Source: Rhea pennata
Taxonomy: Eukaryota > Chordata > Aves > Rheiformes > Rheidae
Assembly: GCF_028389875.1 (NCBI RefSeq)
Contig: NC_084687.1
Location: 3,012,157-3,076,156 of the forward strand
Reading direction: 5' to 3'
Length of the DNA: 64,000 nt
The position numbers were made by a program, and so were the translations under genes. The stretch's first letter is position 1; the number at the start of each line of letters is the position of its first letter. The notes under the pieces were generated by a model. The model was not told where the DNA came from, did no database searches, and was given only the letters and a program-made list of their open reading frames with translations. This document shows, piece after piece, positions 1 through 10,969 of the stretch.

Positions 1-3000
1 GAGCCTGCTTTGGGTGAGGCTTGAGGACATAGCTGTGTTTCTCCTGCTTCTTGCAAGCAAACTCATGCAAATACACCTTGAGCTCCTAGCTGCCCATATG
101 TTATCTCCCCCACAAATGTGCAGATTTTAAGATGTGCCCCAGCTAGAGAGGTCCTGTTGGAACACTAGCTCTTCTGTGATCCTCTTCACTAAAACTCCTT
201 CCCTTCAAGGCCTGTTGTGGGCCGAGTCCCAGCAGATCACATCTCTCAGACTCATTACCTTCAGGTCCTATGAGAATCTTGTGCCCCTGCAGAGAGATGT
301 TGGGTTGAGGAGCTGTGGATGCAGCTGGGTTTCCCAGCTTGTGTCCCCACGGTAAAACCAACTTCTGCATGAGATGATTCAGAATGAATGACAAACTTCT
401 ATCCATTGCCTCTGGCACAGCCTCTTTTGTGCCATTAACTCCAAGCTCACACAAAAGAGGCATCAGCAGTGTCAAGTGTACTTGCTTGAAAAGGTGAGGG
501 ATTAATAGCACAAAGCAGCTGATTTGGATGATGACTTTTTACATACTTACATTTGAGAAAGGACAAGGCATGGAGCCCTTCTGCTCCAAGCCTGTAGGGA
601 TGTGCAGTTTTAGATGTTCCTTGGGGGCTCTTTTTAGTAAAATTTTAATTTGAGAACTTTTAACAACTGTTCATGATCAAGCACGCTGCCCTCTATCTGG
701 GGAAGATTAGACACGCTTGGGTAGTTCAAGCTACACTCTGTGGCTGAGATTTGCAAACAAAATTAGTGAATGTCCAATTCCTAAAAAAACAATTGTCTTT
801 TGGGATGTTGAAAATTCCCATCTGAGCAGGGATGCTGTGTATGGCTATCTGAGGCTGCTTGAAATGGTTGTATTTTGTTTGAGAGGTAGTGGTGCTTGCT
901 AGAGAGCCCAGAACCCCAGTGGAAATGCTACAAATGGGGCTGTTTACTTGGAAGGAAAACTAGAAGTGCAATATCACCAAAAGTAAATGAAGGACTAACT
1001 GACCCTGGGCCTCCCTGGAAGCAGCAGGTATCTCTGTGCCCTCTCCGCTTCCACCTGTGGCATGTAGATAGTCACAGCTCACAAGCTGGTTTTGAGCAGC
1101 CTCAGTTTTGGCTGCAGGGGCTGAGAGATGTAAATCCATCCAGGATGCCACAAGGGAGACAGGAAGAGGTTTTGATGGAGCCAACACAAATAAGCATGTC
1201 AGTCTCAGCATGCTCAAAGGTGCACATTGCAGAGACAGTATTGCCAAGTCATTGACTTCAACCAGAGACAACAGGGTATATCAACCTTTTACTGAGCATT
1301 CATAGTTAGGTCTGAATCTGTTACATCAATGTAACCTTCAGCTATCTGACATTCATGCCTGTGGTCCCCCAGGGTTCTTTGGATGAAACTTCCCTCTGTG
1401 CCATTTCCCTTTGTGCAATTAGATAAACTGCTTGTTCAGGTAAATACTGTACTGTTGTGATCCATTGGCTGCCCATTGGGAACCAACAAACTGGGCAGAG
1501 TTGGCTGAGGGTGCTGCCAATCCATCAGCATCCGATGTGCCATGTATTTGAGATGATGAGTGATTCCAGTTCATTTTATATACAGATCAAAAACACAAGG
1601 TGCATTTGCCTGGATAACACAGCGTTCATAGCAATGAGTCATGAAAAATCAGATGGGGAAAACTAATGTATTTCTGAAATACCAGCTTTTCCAGTATAAT
1701 GGGAGATGCATAAGGTTTCTGCAAGACTGTGATACTTTGAAGTGTGTGTGGCAGGAAAACTTCCTTCTCCACTGCTGCAAAGTCAAAGGGGTTCAAGAGT
1801 GTACCTGCTTCAACCAGGCAGGAGAAGCAGGCCTCTGAGGGTATGATGAAAGCGAGTTCCTGCCTACCTGTACTGCTGTGTGAAATGAGCTCTAGTGTTA
1901 CCAGTGCTTCCTGGGACAGCAGAACCATGTGGTATTGGAGATCCTGAAGGCTCCAATCTGTGAGTGTTACCAAAGGGAACAAGCAGGTGCTCAAGGGAGT
2001 TGGCGTCAGTGGGCCAATGGGGACAAATAACCCCAGGGACGTTTTCTACTGAAGGACTATATCATGGTTGGGGAATTATGCAGCAATAGTTGCCTGCATT
2101 ATAACATCTTTATGTGCAAGTCCCTCTGCCAGCTGCATGCAAAGTAACCTGCAAGCAGGCTTTGCCGAGGCATAGCTTAAAAGCTGTCTGTCTGGTTAAA
2201 CATGTATGTTTAGCACTTGGATAGGAGATCTGGAGCATAAACACTTGGTGCAAGAGCATTACTACTCTGACCCAAGCACTCCCACAGCTCTGGCTGGTAT
2301 CAAAGTCTGGCTGCTCACTCTCAGAACATCCAGATTGTTAAATGCTTTCAACCTATGAGAGTTTAGCACCAAAACATCTCCCAGGATCTTGGACATGCCT
2401 GATATATCCTGCTGGGACAGAGCCCAACAGATAAATGCTCTGGACCAAGGATGCATTACTCAAGGGAAGTGGTGCTAAGCTGGTTCGTAGCTTCTTTGGG
2501 ATGTCACTAAATAAATGGCAAAACATTGTGGGGAAAAAAAATCATCCACTTTTAATTTGAAGTACCCAACTTGGAATTTTTTGCCAAGCTCAGCAGCAAA
2601 GACCTGTCAGTGAGATTCCCTGGGGTTTCGCTGGATGTCCTTCTGCTCTGCACCCTCTCCTCCTCCTGCTGAGGTTTTAAGTTGCCCAAGTGCTTCAACC
2701 CCTGGGTGCAGCTCTTTTAGGCAGACCAGGCACCATGTTTTGGAGGAGCTTCTGGAACCATTTTACCATGGAGCCGATCTCTTCTAGCAATCCCCACAGC
2801 TGCCGTAGCCTGGAAAAGCAAAAAAAAAAAAAAAAAAACAGACACAGTTTGATGACTGGTAAATGCAGCAAAAGAGGGAGGGTGTCAACAGTAAATGCCT
2901 ATTGCAATACTCTCTACCCTCACTAAACAATTTTGTAATGGTACTACTAACTGTATCCTGCTCTACTAGAGAGCTTTCCATCAGAAAATAACAAATCTTC

Positions 3001-3805
3001 CTGCAGAGGAAGGTGATGCCATCAAGCCTATCTTGCACAAGGGAAATGGATGTGTACTGCCTTGCTCTCATCAGTGGAAGAGGGACCAGCACTGTCCCAG
3101 AGGCTTCCCCATGTGTTTCTGTTGGAACTTCCACCTGAAGGCTGCTAGAGCCCACTGCACACCCCAGCGCTGAGCTTGCACGGACTCCTGCGTGCCCAGC
3201 ACTAACCTTGCACCGTCTTCCTACAGCCTTGCTTCTCTTCCCATCTACCTCCAGACGTGGCCAGATCTCCACTGCTGAAGGCACAACCAGTGGTTTCCTT
3301 ATCAGGATCTGCCCCATCCCTTTATGAAGACGCTCTTACCCTTTCCTGACAAAAGCTGGCATCCTGATAGGGAGCTTATATGATTGTAACAGGATTTTTG
3401 ACAGCTCATCCTGCAGTCCAGGCTGCTGCTTCCTCCACCGAGCCAGGCCTGTGCCCATGAGTGATGACACAAATAAAGAAAGATCAGCCATAAGAAATAA
3501 CAAAAATTGCTCTTGTCTGTCAGCTCTTGCTGCAGCTCAACCAATGGATACTGGAGCCCAGGCTGTGATCCAACCTGTCCCACTCTTGCAAAGCTTTTCT
3601 GGGATGGCTACTGCCCGTGGTTGCCAAAGAGCACTGGTGGCACTGATAAGAAATAAAATAGCTCATAATACCCCTGGTCTTCTGGCTCTAAGAGGGGGAA
3701 CAGCAGCTAGAGCTCTCATGGAATCTGCTACAAAGCAGATACAAAAATATTTTATGTATCCCTATAGTATCTTAAATATAATACCTTCCAAGCCTGCAGC
3801 AGCTC
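1..3805. other. downstream flank of PNPLA1, no assignable gene
   Basis: This stretch lies 3' of the last PNPLA1 exon I can defend. Open frames here are short and I recognise none of them. A poly(A) tract of about 18 bases sits at 2821-2838. On the minus strand, a piece near 320-260 has a pyrimidine tract and AG followed 30 nt later by GAAG|GTAATG, which looks like a tiny exon, but its peptide matches nothing I know. If PNPLA1 has further 3' exons, they would lie here. Confidence 0.5.
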
Positions 3806-3999
3806 TCAGTGGCCCCAGCTGCTACCAAAGGTCAAGATCATTACCCAAAATGCTATACCTGGAAGGAAGTGTGGTGTCAGGTGCCATGGTGCTCTTTTGT
3901 GTAGGCTGTTCAATGTCCCACTGGATTGTGACAGGTCATTTTTCCCACACATGCTGGCAAATCGGAAGTTGCCGTCGAAATAGTTTGTGCCGAAGGCAT
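3806..3999 (-). CDS. PNPLA1: PNPLA1 coding exon 6, probably terminal
   Basis: The acceptor follows a good pyrimidine tract (CTTTTCCGTTTCATAG). The peptide starts [20 protein letters not shown], which fits human AVYLNSSSKRVIFPRVEVY only loosely. The frame then runs into low-similarity sequence and stops at 3806-3808 after 63 full codons. The human counterpart opens a long proline-rich exon, and no such composition is seen here. A possible donor (TTCCAG|GTATAG) lies in the exon, so the last 20 or so residues and the stop are tentative. Confidence 0.6.
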
Positions 4000-6900
4000 C
4001 TATGAAACGGAAAAGGAAAGGGCTGATGTTCTCAGAGGGTGTCCCAGGTGGCTGTGCAATGCTGCTGGGCAGTAGATCGTACTTTAGGCTGCCCTTTTGG
4101 TCTCAGGGTAAAACTTACCATTCCTGTACAGGAAAAGAGCAGTATCCTGATACCCTTGGGAAAAAATGTCGTACAAGACCTGCAAGGAGAAACACCTGAG
4201 GTCACAAAAGTGCGCTCAATCCAGGCACTAGCAGAATCAGTCCAAGGCCAGGAGCTGTTTTACTGTAAAGAGTTTTGCATTGACCATTTTAGAAGGCAGC
4301 AAACACAAGCTGCTTTATAGCCATCAAAGCACTAGTTCTTTCCAGGTTGTGAAACCAGGATGGACCCCATCCCAGGTTGGTCACCCATCTGCAGTGTCTG
4401 CTATGAGATGCAACACAGAAGTGGGGACTACCCCAAGGCCTGGCTCCTCCCCCTTTAGTCTCATTAAATAGCGATGGAGATTGATGTGAACCTTAAATCC
4501 TGGGAAGGCAGGTCCAGCATTAATTTGCGTTACCCAAAATAAGGCTGGGAAGAAGACACGGTGGGCTTACTGTGGAGCTAGGTGGAAAGAGAGCGTAGCT
4601 AATCCTGCACAGATTTTCTATTGAGATCTGAATGCTGCCATTAAAGATCTGGAAACAGAAGAAGATAGCAGGACAGTCCCGTGGACAGATATCAAGCTCT
4701 CCTGTGAATGGGGACACAGTGATCACAGCTTCCTCCAAGCTGGAAACAGGCTGCAGGCTGGTGAATCCTCCATCAACATATCGCTGAGGAAAAAGAGCAG
4801 AGAGAGGATATGCTTTGAGAAGAGGATTGCTACAGAGTCCATAGTCACCAAGAAGAAAGCAAGCAGCTCCAGAAGACAAACTTCCTGGCAGAGCCAGTCC
4901 TAGCATGTCTAGTCCACTTGCAGCAACATCTCTTCCCACCTCTCACCCTTTATCCCTGCCTTTCTCAGCTCCTCCCTGGCACCCTGTCCATGGCACCAAG
5001 CCAGAGTCTTTGACCAAGATCTGATGTAAGGGACTCCACAAGGCAGAGACCCATGATCCCAGTGAGAGAGGGGCCATAAACTAAGTCTCACTCCTTATTA
5101 TATCCTGAGGTTGTGCTGTATGGCACAGCAGCTGTAAAAGGTTTACATGTCACATTGAGCACGGTGCTGTAACAGCATTTATTAAAAAAAAAATGTAACT
5201 GTTTTATTCACAAAACTTCATGAGATTGTTCCAGGAGTTGTTAGCCAATTCAAATGTCACTGAATTTACAGTGTCATATAAATGTGAAGTCCTCCGTCTC
5301 AGGTTCAGTCTTACTCTGTTTTTCTTGTGAGCTTAAGCAGTAGGATTTCCACATTTAATAACTGCTTGCAAAACCCTGGAGGATTCACTTGGCAAGGAAA
5401 ATATCATTTGATCTATTCTGACAGGAATCTGAATTTGCCACCCACCTCAATGGGATCTGAAGTTGCAAGGACTGCGGCTGATCAAACTTAAATGCTGTTG
5501 AAATGAAAGCGTAGAGGAGCCTTGCACAGTAATGTCATAGAGCCATGGGTCTTGCAAACTCTGTGAACTTGGTGAACATGTTCTGCAGTGTGGGTTAAGA
5601 TGGAGATCTGACCTGCAGCCAGTTATAGATTTCAGTGGCCTGAGTAGACTCAGTCAGTGTAGACTGACTCAAGTCTGGAAGATATCCCAATTTTATACCA
5701 GCTGCAAATCTGGTATCATGGCTTTGTGGCCCTTGACATGTAGGCAGGTTACCATACATCAGCTGCCCTGCGGTAGGTGTCCCATCTGCAGACACTTAAC
5801 CATCACACTGCATGAAAAATGGAAAGTATTGTTTTTTGTTTTTTGTTTTTTGTTTTTTTTTTTTTTTTTTTTTTTGAGTATTAGCTACAAGCTAGCTCAA
5901 GTTTGTTGACTTATTGTGGTGTTTCACAGAGTATGAATATGCACGTGGTTAGGGGAGGATTCCTCCCACAAACTTGTGATATTTCAGTCATACATGTCCC
6001 TGCCTAAGCTAATGGAGACATCTGCACTGCAGACGAATCTTGCCCAACTGGATTGCATGTCCCAAGTGTGGGTGCCATATCACTTTGGAGATCTGCAAGG
6101 CAAGTGCCTTGTCCAGTCATCCAGGCTCTGTCAGTAAGCAAAGCAGAAGGAGAGGGCTCTCCAGATGGCAATTCAACAAAGCTATAAGTTTAGGTTGGGA
6201 TGAAGAATGTGCCTCTGTTGCCTAAGAAGATGCCTAGACATTTATATCCCTCCCTGCTCAAGGGAATGTAAAGTTTAAACACAAGAACATACTGCTGAGA
6301 GCATATGTTTTGTTGGAAATAGCACTTACCACACCTCGGTAGGATGGAGGGATGAATCCACAGTAGATAGGAAGAAAGCAGCTGCAGAGGAGAGCCTAGG
6401 AGAGAGAGGGTTATAGAAGAGTTGCAGTAAAGTATATGTTTCTATAAAAAGTTCTGGACAAAGGGCTGTTCAACTGAGTGTATGCAGATTCAAGCTTGAC
6501 AAATCACCTGGAGCCTCATTGCCAGTACGACCTGGACTTTGCACATGACTGTGTCAAGAGGAAAAGTTTCAAAAAGGCTAAAGCATCTAATTTCAATAAA
6601 GCTGAAAGGCTTCTCTTGATAAGGGCACAGCACATCATTTTCACTGTATAACTGCCAGCAGCGTTACAGTTCTGTATCTGTATTTCACTGTCCAAATGCT
6701 GCTCTTTGACCTTGGAAAGGTGAAACTTTTAGGTTGTTTTCCGTATTTGATTTTTTTCCGACAAAACTGACATTCTCTCAAAACATTTTGACTATGTTGG
6801 GATTTTTCAGTGGCCAAACCATCCTGCTGGATAGTTTGCAACTATTCCTCACCAGTTTCTTGAACTGGGAGTCAGCTCAACAGCTGGGAGTCAACTAGCA

Positions 6901-9900
6901 GCATGAGTTTCTGGGGTTAACCTTGGGCAGGCACCACTAGCTGAATTTCAGCATCTCCTTGTATTTGTCATCCTCTGTCATCTCCCCAGGACAACAAAGC
7001 CCAGAATCTCTTGGTGAGCTCCTTTAGGAGCTGAGATTCTTGCTCTAGCAGCTAATTCACTGGTTAATCAGCTGTTGGTGGTTTGGCAACCCAGACTTTT
7101 TGTGTAGTGCTTTTTTCCCAGGAAAGTGCTGAGGCAACAAGGGGAATTACTGCTGATAGGACTTGGCCAAGGAGAGACCCAACCAGAAAGCTCAGAGGTC
7201 ATGTTAACATTAACCTAGCTCTTTGCAAGGAGTCATTAGCACTTATTAGAGCTAAACAACATGTCAGCATGAGGTTTTTGAGGCTGAAAGCAAACTTTCT
7301 GCTCTTTTAGCATGTTTTACTCCTGTCAGGCTCTGGGCCCAACAGCATCTCCCTCTGCATACTTCCAGTCCCCTTCAGGCCTGGCGGATCTCACTGTGAT
7401 GGGGCTTCCCAATGCTCTTTCTGCCTGATGTAGAAAACAGTGCAGCTAAAGTCATCAATGCTTACAGGACCTCCTCCTCAAAGGAGTAGCAGGAGGTCTT
7501 CTTACAGGCCTCAGAGGAAAGTCCCTTACCTGAATGAGTTCCTCCTTGGAGCTGAACTCAGAAACCATGACGTTCTGGCCATCTACCACCCGTGTGAGGG
7601 AGATATGCAGCCTCCCCGAAGCCACTTGATGGGAGTTCTCTGGTAGAATCCTCTGTAAAACAGCCTTGATATTTGCCAGCAGGCTGCACTTAGGAGAAAG
7701 AGGACCCAGGATGGTGTTCCTGACTTCCTTTGCACTTGCAAAGAAGAATTCTTTTAGGTCATCTGATAGAGGGAAAAAAATAGAGAAAGTCAGTATTGTT
7801 GCTCCCCTAACAGTTATATTTTTAACCCTATTTTTAACACTGCCCCAAATTAAAGCCCTTTGCTTCCAGCGGCAGAACTTGGTAAGATCTGATATTCTAG
7901 CTGAACATTTTCCATGCTGTCTGCCTACAGGAGCAGAGGAAGGTTCAGAAAAGTCTGACAGTCATTGCACAGAGGCTTAACTGTTCCCTCTTCCATTTAA
8001 TTTGCTTATTTGTGTTCAAGATAAATCTGCTTTCACCGGTGATGAAATGCAGATATTCAGCAGTAATGCAGTCACGGTTTGAAGTGGCAGTGAATTGAAG
8101 TGAATTCAGTGGTTTGAAGTTGATCAAGCTCTATCTCTGCTTCAGTTTAGGGATGCATAATTTGGGATTGCTGTTCCAGCAGGGGCTCAGATAGCCCTCA
8201 CATCAGGTAACTTGTTTTGTTCAGATCAGCTTCTCCTGGGGCAATTCCCTACATGAATCGACTGAAAAAGCCGTGCCTGAAGTCATCTGTGGCGGGCAGG
8301 TGTGGGACCAGCCCCTCTCCTGCAGGCTTCACCAAGAGCCCCTGGGAGCAGGAACCACTCAAAGGTGAGAACAAGGGGAAAACACTCCCCCGCCCTGCTT
8401 AGGTCTTTCCTCCAAGCAGGGCATCCTGGCTACACTGTGCTGGAACTCACTTCTCTCACCTGAGCTTCCCTGGTTACTGCCCAGCTAGTCCTAATAGTCA
8501 TCACTTATGTCAGCACATCCCACAAACTGGATTAGGGGAGCAGCTCTGGATGAGGGCTCAGGATACACCAGGTTTTATAGGCTGTGCAGCAGTTGAGGGG
8601 AGAAAAATGCCACCTGCCAGACCTGTGGCAAGCCCAACAGTCAGCAGTGCTGAACCGATTTCAGGAAGGGAGCCAGATGCATTTGCCAAAACGGGAACGA
8701 GGTCACTTTAGGGGATACCCATGCCTTGGGTGGTTGAACTGGCATGTCAAAAAGGTTTTCCCTTTCCCTGATCCTGCAAAGAGTTATCCTTGTACCCTGG
8801 GTAGGCTCCACAGGACTCCTGACCTGTTAGAGCTAGCCGTGCACTTGCCTGAGCACTGAGACCTTCCCCTTGCGGGAGCAGGGGTCATCTGGGCTGTCCC
8901 ATGAGATGGCTTTAAAAATATGGCCAGACAGATGGATTACATGGAGTGTCCTGAAGGCAACTGCAACAACTCAGGTATTAAGAGGGGTTATAAATGTTTG
9001 AGCGGATGTTTAGACCATGTGGCATGATGATTAATGCTTGACAGGTTCACACAGGGTCCCTGGGGAAGTAGAACAAGCCTGAGATGCCCCAGGAGGAGTG
9101 TTGGCCACAACACAAGGACACACCTGCTCGGCACTGCTTTCTGATCGCCCTGTGCCCTGGAAATGCAAGAAAGCTTGAAAAGACTGCCTGCAAGCTGCCG
9201 GGTAGAAAGTGTTAGCTAGCCGCAGCTCTGGGGATGGCTGCTGTGACTTCTCTGGCTGCCCAAGGTTTGAGTTGCGGCAAGTGAGGGCTATGCTGCCGTG
9301 CCATGCTCTGAGAGCCCCGGCTGTGCCGGTTTGCTGCAGGGCAGGAACGCATGCTCAGGAGATGACCTGTCTCTCGGAGAGCCATCTGTGATGTGGGTCC
9401 ACAAGACTACAAGGGACACATGGGTCAGAGAGCTTAGAGCTACTTGGTCCCAGGCATGGAAAGGCTCGGCTGTAGCATTGCATACCAGGAACCACAAAGA
9501 AGCTCTTACAAGTGCCCAGGCTGCAGAAAAGCTGCAGCGGGAGCTTGTTCCTTTGGGGCCAGTCAGCAGTGCAGCCCCAAGACGCTGAGGCTGGAAAAGC
9601 AAGGTCAGCCACTGCAGTGTTCCTGAAAACACCCCATTACTGACCTGGCTTCCAGTTGTGTAACATGGGAGGAATTTTAAAGTAAGGGTGTTTTAGGGGG
9701 GAAAGTCCTGCTAGGATTTAGTGGACTCTGTGCTCCTAAATCCCCTGGTAGCTTCTGAATTTCTTCCCCACTTTCTTCTTCATTTTTTTGACCCTAAAAC
9801 AGAGCACTTGATCCCTGCTTCTCCTAAATGTCCACATTATTTGAGGCAGGACGAGGATGTACCTTTGAAGGCTTAAATGTTGTTTACAGATGGACGCTGC

Positions 9901-10969
9901 TTAGGAATATGGTAGGATGTGATTATTAAAGTCGATTAACTGCTCTGAATTAACTCTATGTGTAGGTAATTTTATTAAAAGGGGAGCCTGTTTCCACAGT
10001 GACTGAACAGATTCAGTGTAAAACTCTCTAAGGCACAAGAACATCCCCCTCTCAGTGGAGAAGGTCCCACTGTTCTCACTGGCACCTCCACTGACGAGTC
10101 CATGTAGATTTGCCAATGGGAAAGGTGCTCCGCTGTTTGGACACAGGAATCACAGCATGCCTGTCTTTACTCTGGAAAGGCCAAATGGGATAACCCAAAG
10201 CAAAACAAAAATAGGGCTGTCAGCTCCGTAGATACCCACTCTGCCAAGCCGCATGGCTGTCACTCGTGTCTCCTCATAGCTAAAGAGGCTGATGAGCCTG
10301 ATCTGTAGGGAATGAGAGGGCTTCGCCTGTGCCTATCCTCCCTCCTCTGCTGCATGGGTTCTCTCTGGATACATCTCAGCTCTCCCTAGAGCTACCAGCG
10401 AAAGAGAAGGAGATCTGCTCCTTCTGCTGTATAAGCAGGAAAACAAGCCTATAAAATACTACACGTAAGATCCCTTCAACACTCTGTGGTAACATGCTGT
10501 AGAGTATGTTAACAAACTTCTTCAGCTGGCACCACCCAAAATTGCTCTGGGGGCTGCAAAAACAGTGGCATGATTTTTTACCTTATGATTAATATGGATA
10601 GCGCCGGTAGCACATCCCCAGATCCCTACCTCCAGCTGTGACTGACTGAACCTACAATAGGTTCCTAACAAAAATCACCCTCTTCAGCCCTTTAAGGCAT
10701 TAATGCCTGTGTTCGTATTTTGAACCAAAAATCAATAATGAGAAAATCCAGGCAATAATTCTCTTACCGAGGTTGGTGCCGCACACCACAGCCGCTGCGA
10801 TTAGAGATCCGGCAGATGACCCATAGACCTTGCACGCTGACCTGAGCAGCTCTGGAGCCAGCTCCAGGAAGGACTGCACCACTCCTACCTGATACAAGAC
10901 GAGGAAGCCACTGCCAGAAAAAGAGAGTGAGAATGGGGTGCCTGAAGCCCTGACATCCTCTTTAGTCAT
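3806..10969 (-). CDS. PNPLA1: PNPLA1, patatin-like phospholipase domain protein 1 (six-exon gene span)
   Basis: PNPLA1 is known in mammals as the acyltransferase that makes omega-O-acylceramide in differentiating keratinocytes, a key skin barrier lipid. Coding exons on the minus strand are 10969-10768, 7762-7530, 6395-6330, 4783-4571, 4179-4119 and 3999-3806. All junctions are GT-AG and every phase fits, giving 969 nt (322 aa) if the last exon runs to its stop. Visible features are the glycine-rich oxyanion loop SGSGFL at about residues 18-23, the nucleophile elbow GSSAG with Ser52, and the catalytic Asp171 in VDGG. The CPRDCPAIF and YALFPP segments are also typical of PNPLA1. Human PNPLA1 has 532 residues with a long proline-rich tail, which I do not find here. 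Identity rests on exon-by-exon similarity, exon lengths and synteny. The least certain part is the 3' end. Confidence 0.92.
4119..4179 (-). CDS. PNPLA1: PNPLA1 coding exon 5
   Basis: A 61-nt exon between CTCCTTGCAG and GGAATG|GTAAGT. The peptide [20 protein letters not shown] aligns with human [21 protein letters not shown], so the exon is divergent but recognisable. It leaves one base, as the next exon requires. Confidence 0.85.
4571..4783 (-). CDS. PNPLA1: PNPLA1 coding exon 4 (catalytic Asp)
   Basis: The acceptor CTTTTTCCTCAG precedes CGATATGTTGATGG (RYVDGG). Asp171 is the second member of the patatin Ser-Asp dyad. The exon continues with [14 protein letters not shown] and ISYALFPP, hallmarks of PNPLA1. 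It is 213 nt long (71 codons), in phase 0, and the donor is TCCACA|GTAAGC. Confidence 0.93.
5831..5875. repeat. (GTTTTTT)n and poly(T) tract
   Basis: Three copies of a G plus T6 unit run into about 23 consecutive T. The tract is in a PNPLA1 intron. On the minus strand it reads as a poly(A) tract, as left by a retroposed element, but no element body is recognisable next to it. Confidence 0.85.
6330..6395 (-). CDS. PNPLA1: PNPLA1 coding exon 3
   Basis: A 66-nt exon (22 codons, phase 0 at both ends) between CTCTCCTAG and GTGTG|GTAAGT. The peptide [20 protein letters not shown] is nearly identical to the human exon of the same length. It is the conserved PNPLA-family segment of the form S-C-x-P-x-Y-x-G. 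Confidence 0.93.
7530..7762 (-). CDS. PNPLA1: PNPLA1 coding exon 2
   Basis: The acceptor is CTCTATCAG and the donor CATTCAG|GTAAGG. The exon has 233 nt, enters in phase 1 and leaves in phase 0. Its peptide includes [26 protein letters not shown] and [10 protein letters not shown], matching the middle of the patatin domain of PNPLA1 (human has FLGPLSPSCKM and GKLHVSLTRLTDG). Confidence 0.92.
7763..10767 (-). other. PNPLA1: PNPLA1 intron 1
   Basis: A 3.0-kb intron between the exon with the nucleophile Ser and the second patatin exon. The open frames inside it on both strands lack recognisable domains. I see no repeats or RNA genes. Confidence 0.75.
10768..10969 (-). CDS. PNPLA1: PNPLA1 coding exon 1
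   Basis: The start ATG at 10969 follows the context GGAG and is placed as in human PNPLA1, 16 codons before SFSGSGFL. The exon encodes the patatin oxyanion loop and the GSSAG nucleophile elbow (Ser52). It ends CTCG|GTAAGAG in phase 1. The 5' UTR and promoter are not resolved. Confidence 0.92.

Noticed and set aside
143-511. A minus-strand frame with an acceptor-like CATCTCTCTGCAG and donor GAAG|GTAATG, possible extra PNPLA1 exon
   Set aside because: The enclosed segment is about 30 nt and its peptide does not resemble the PNPLA1 tail; kept only as a remark in the flank entry.
2784-3317. A 177-codon minus-strand frame downstream of PNPLA1
   Set aside because: It contains a poly-Phe stretch made by the poly(A) tract, has no recognisable domain and no splice link to PNPLA1 that I could defend.
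3451-4005. A 184-codon plus-strand frame
   Set aside because: It overlaps PNPLA1 exon 6 antisense and has no recognisable domain.
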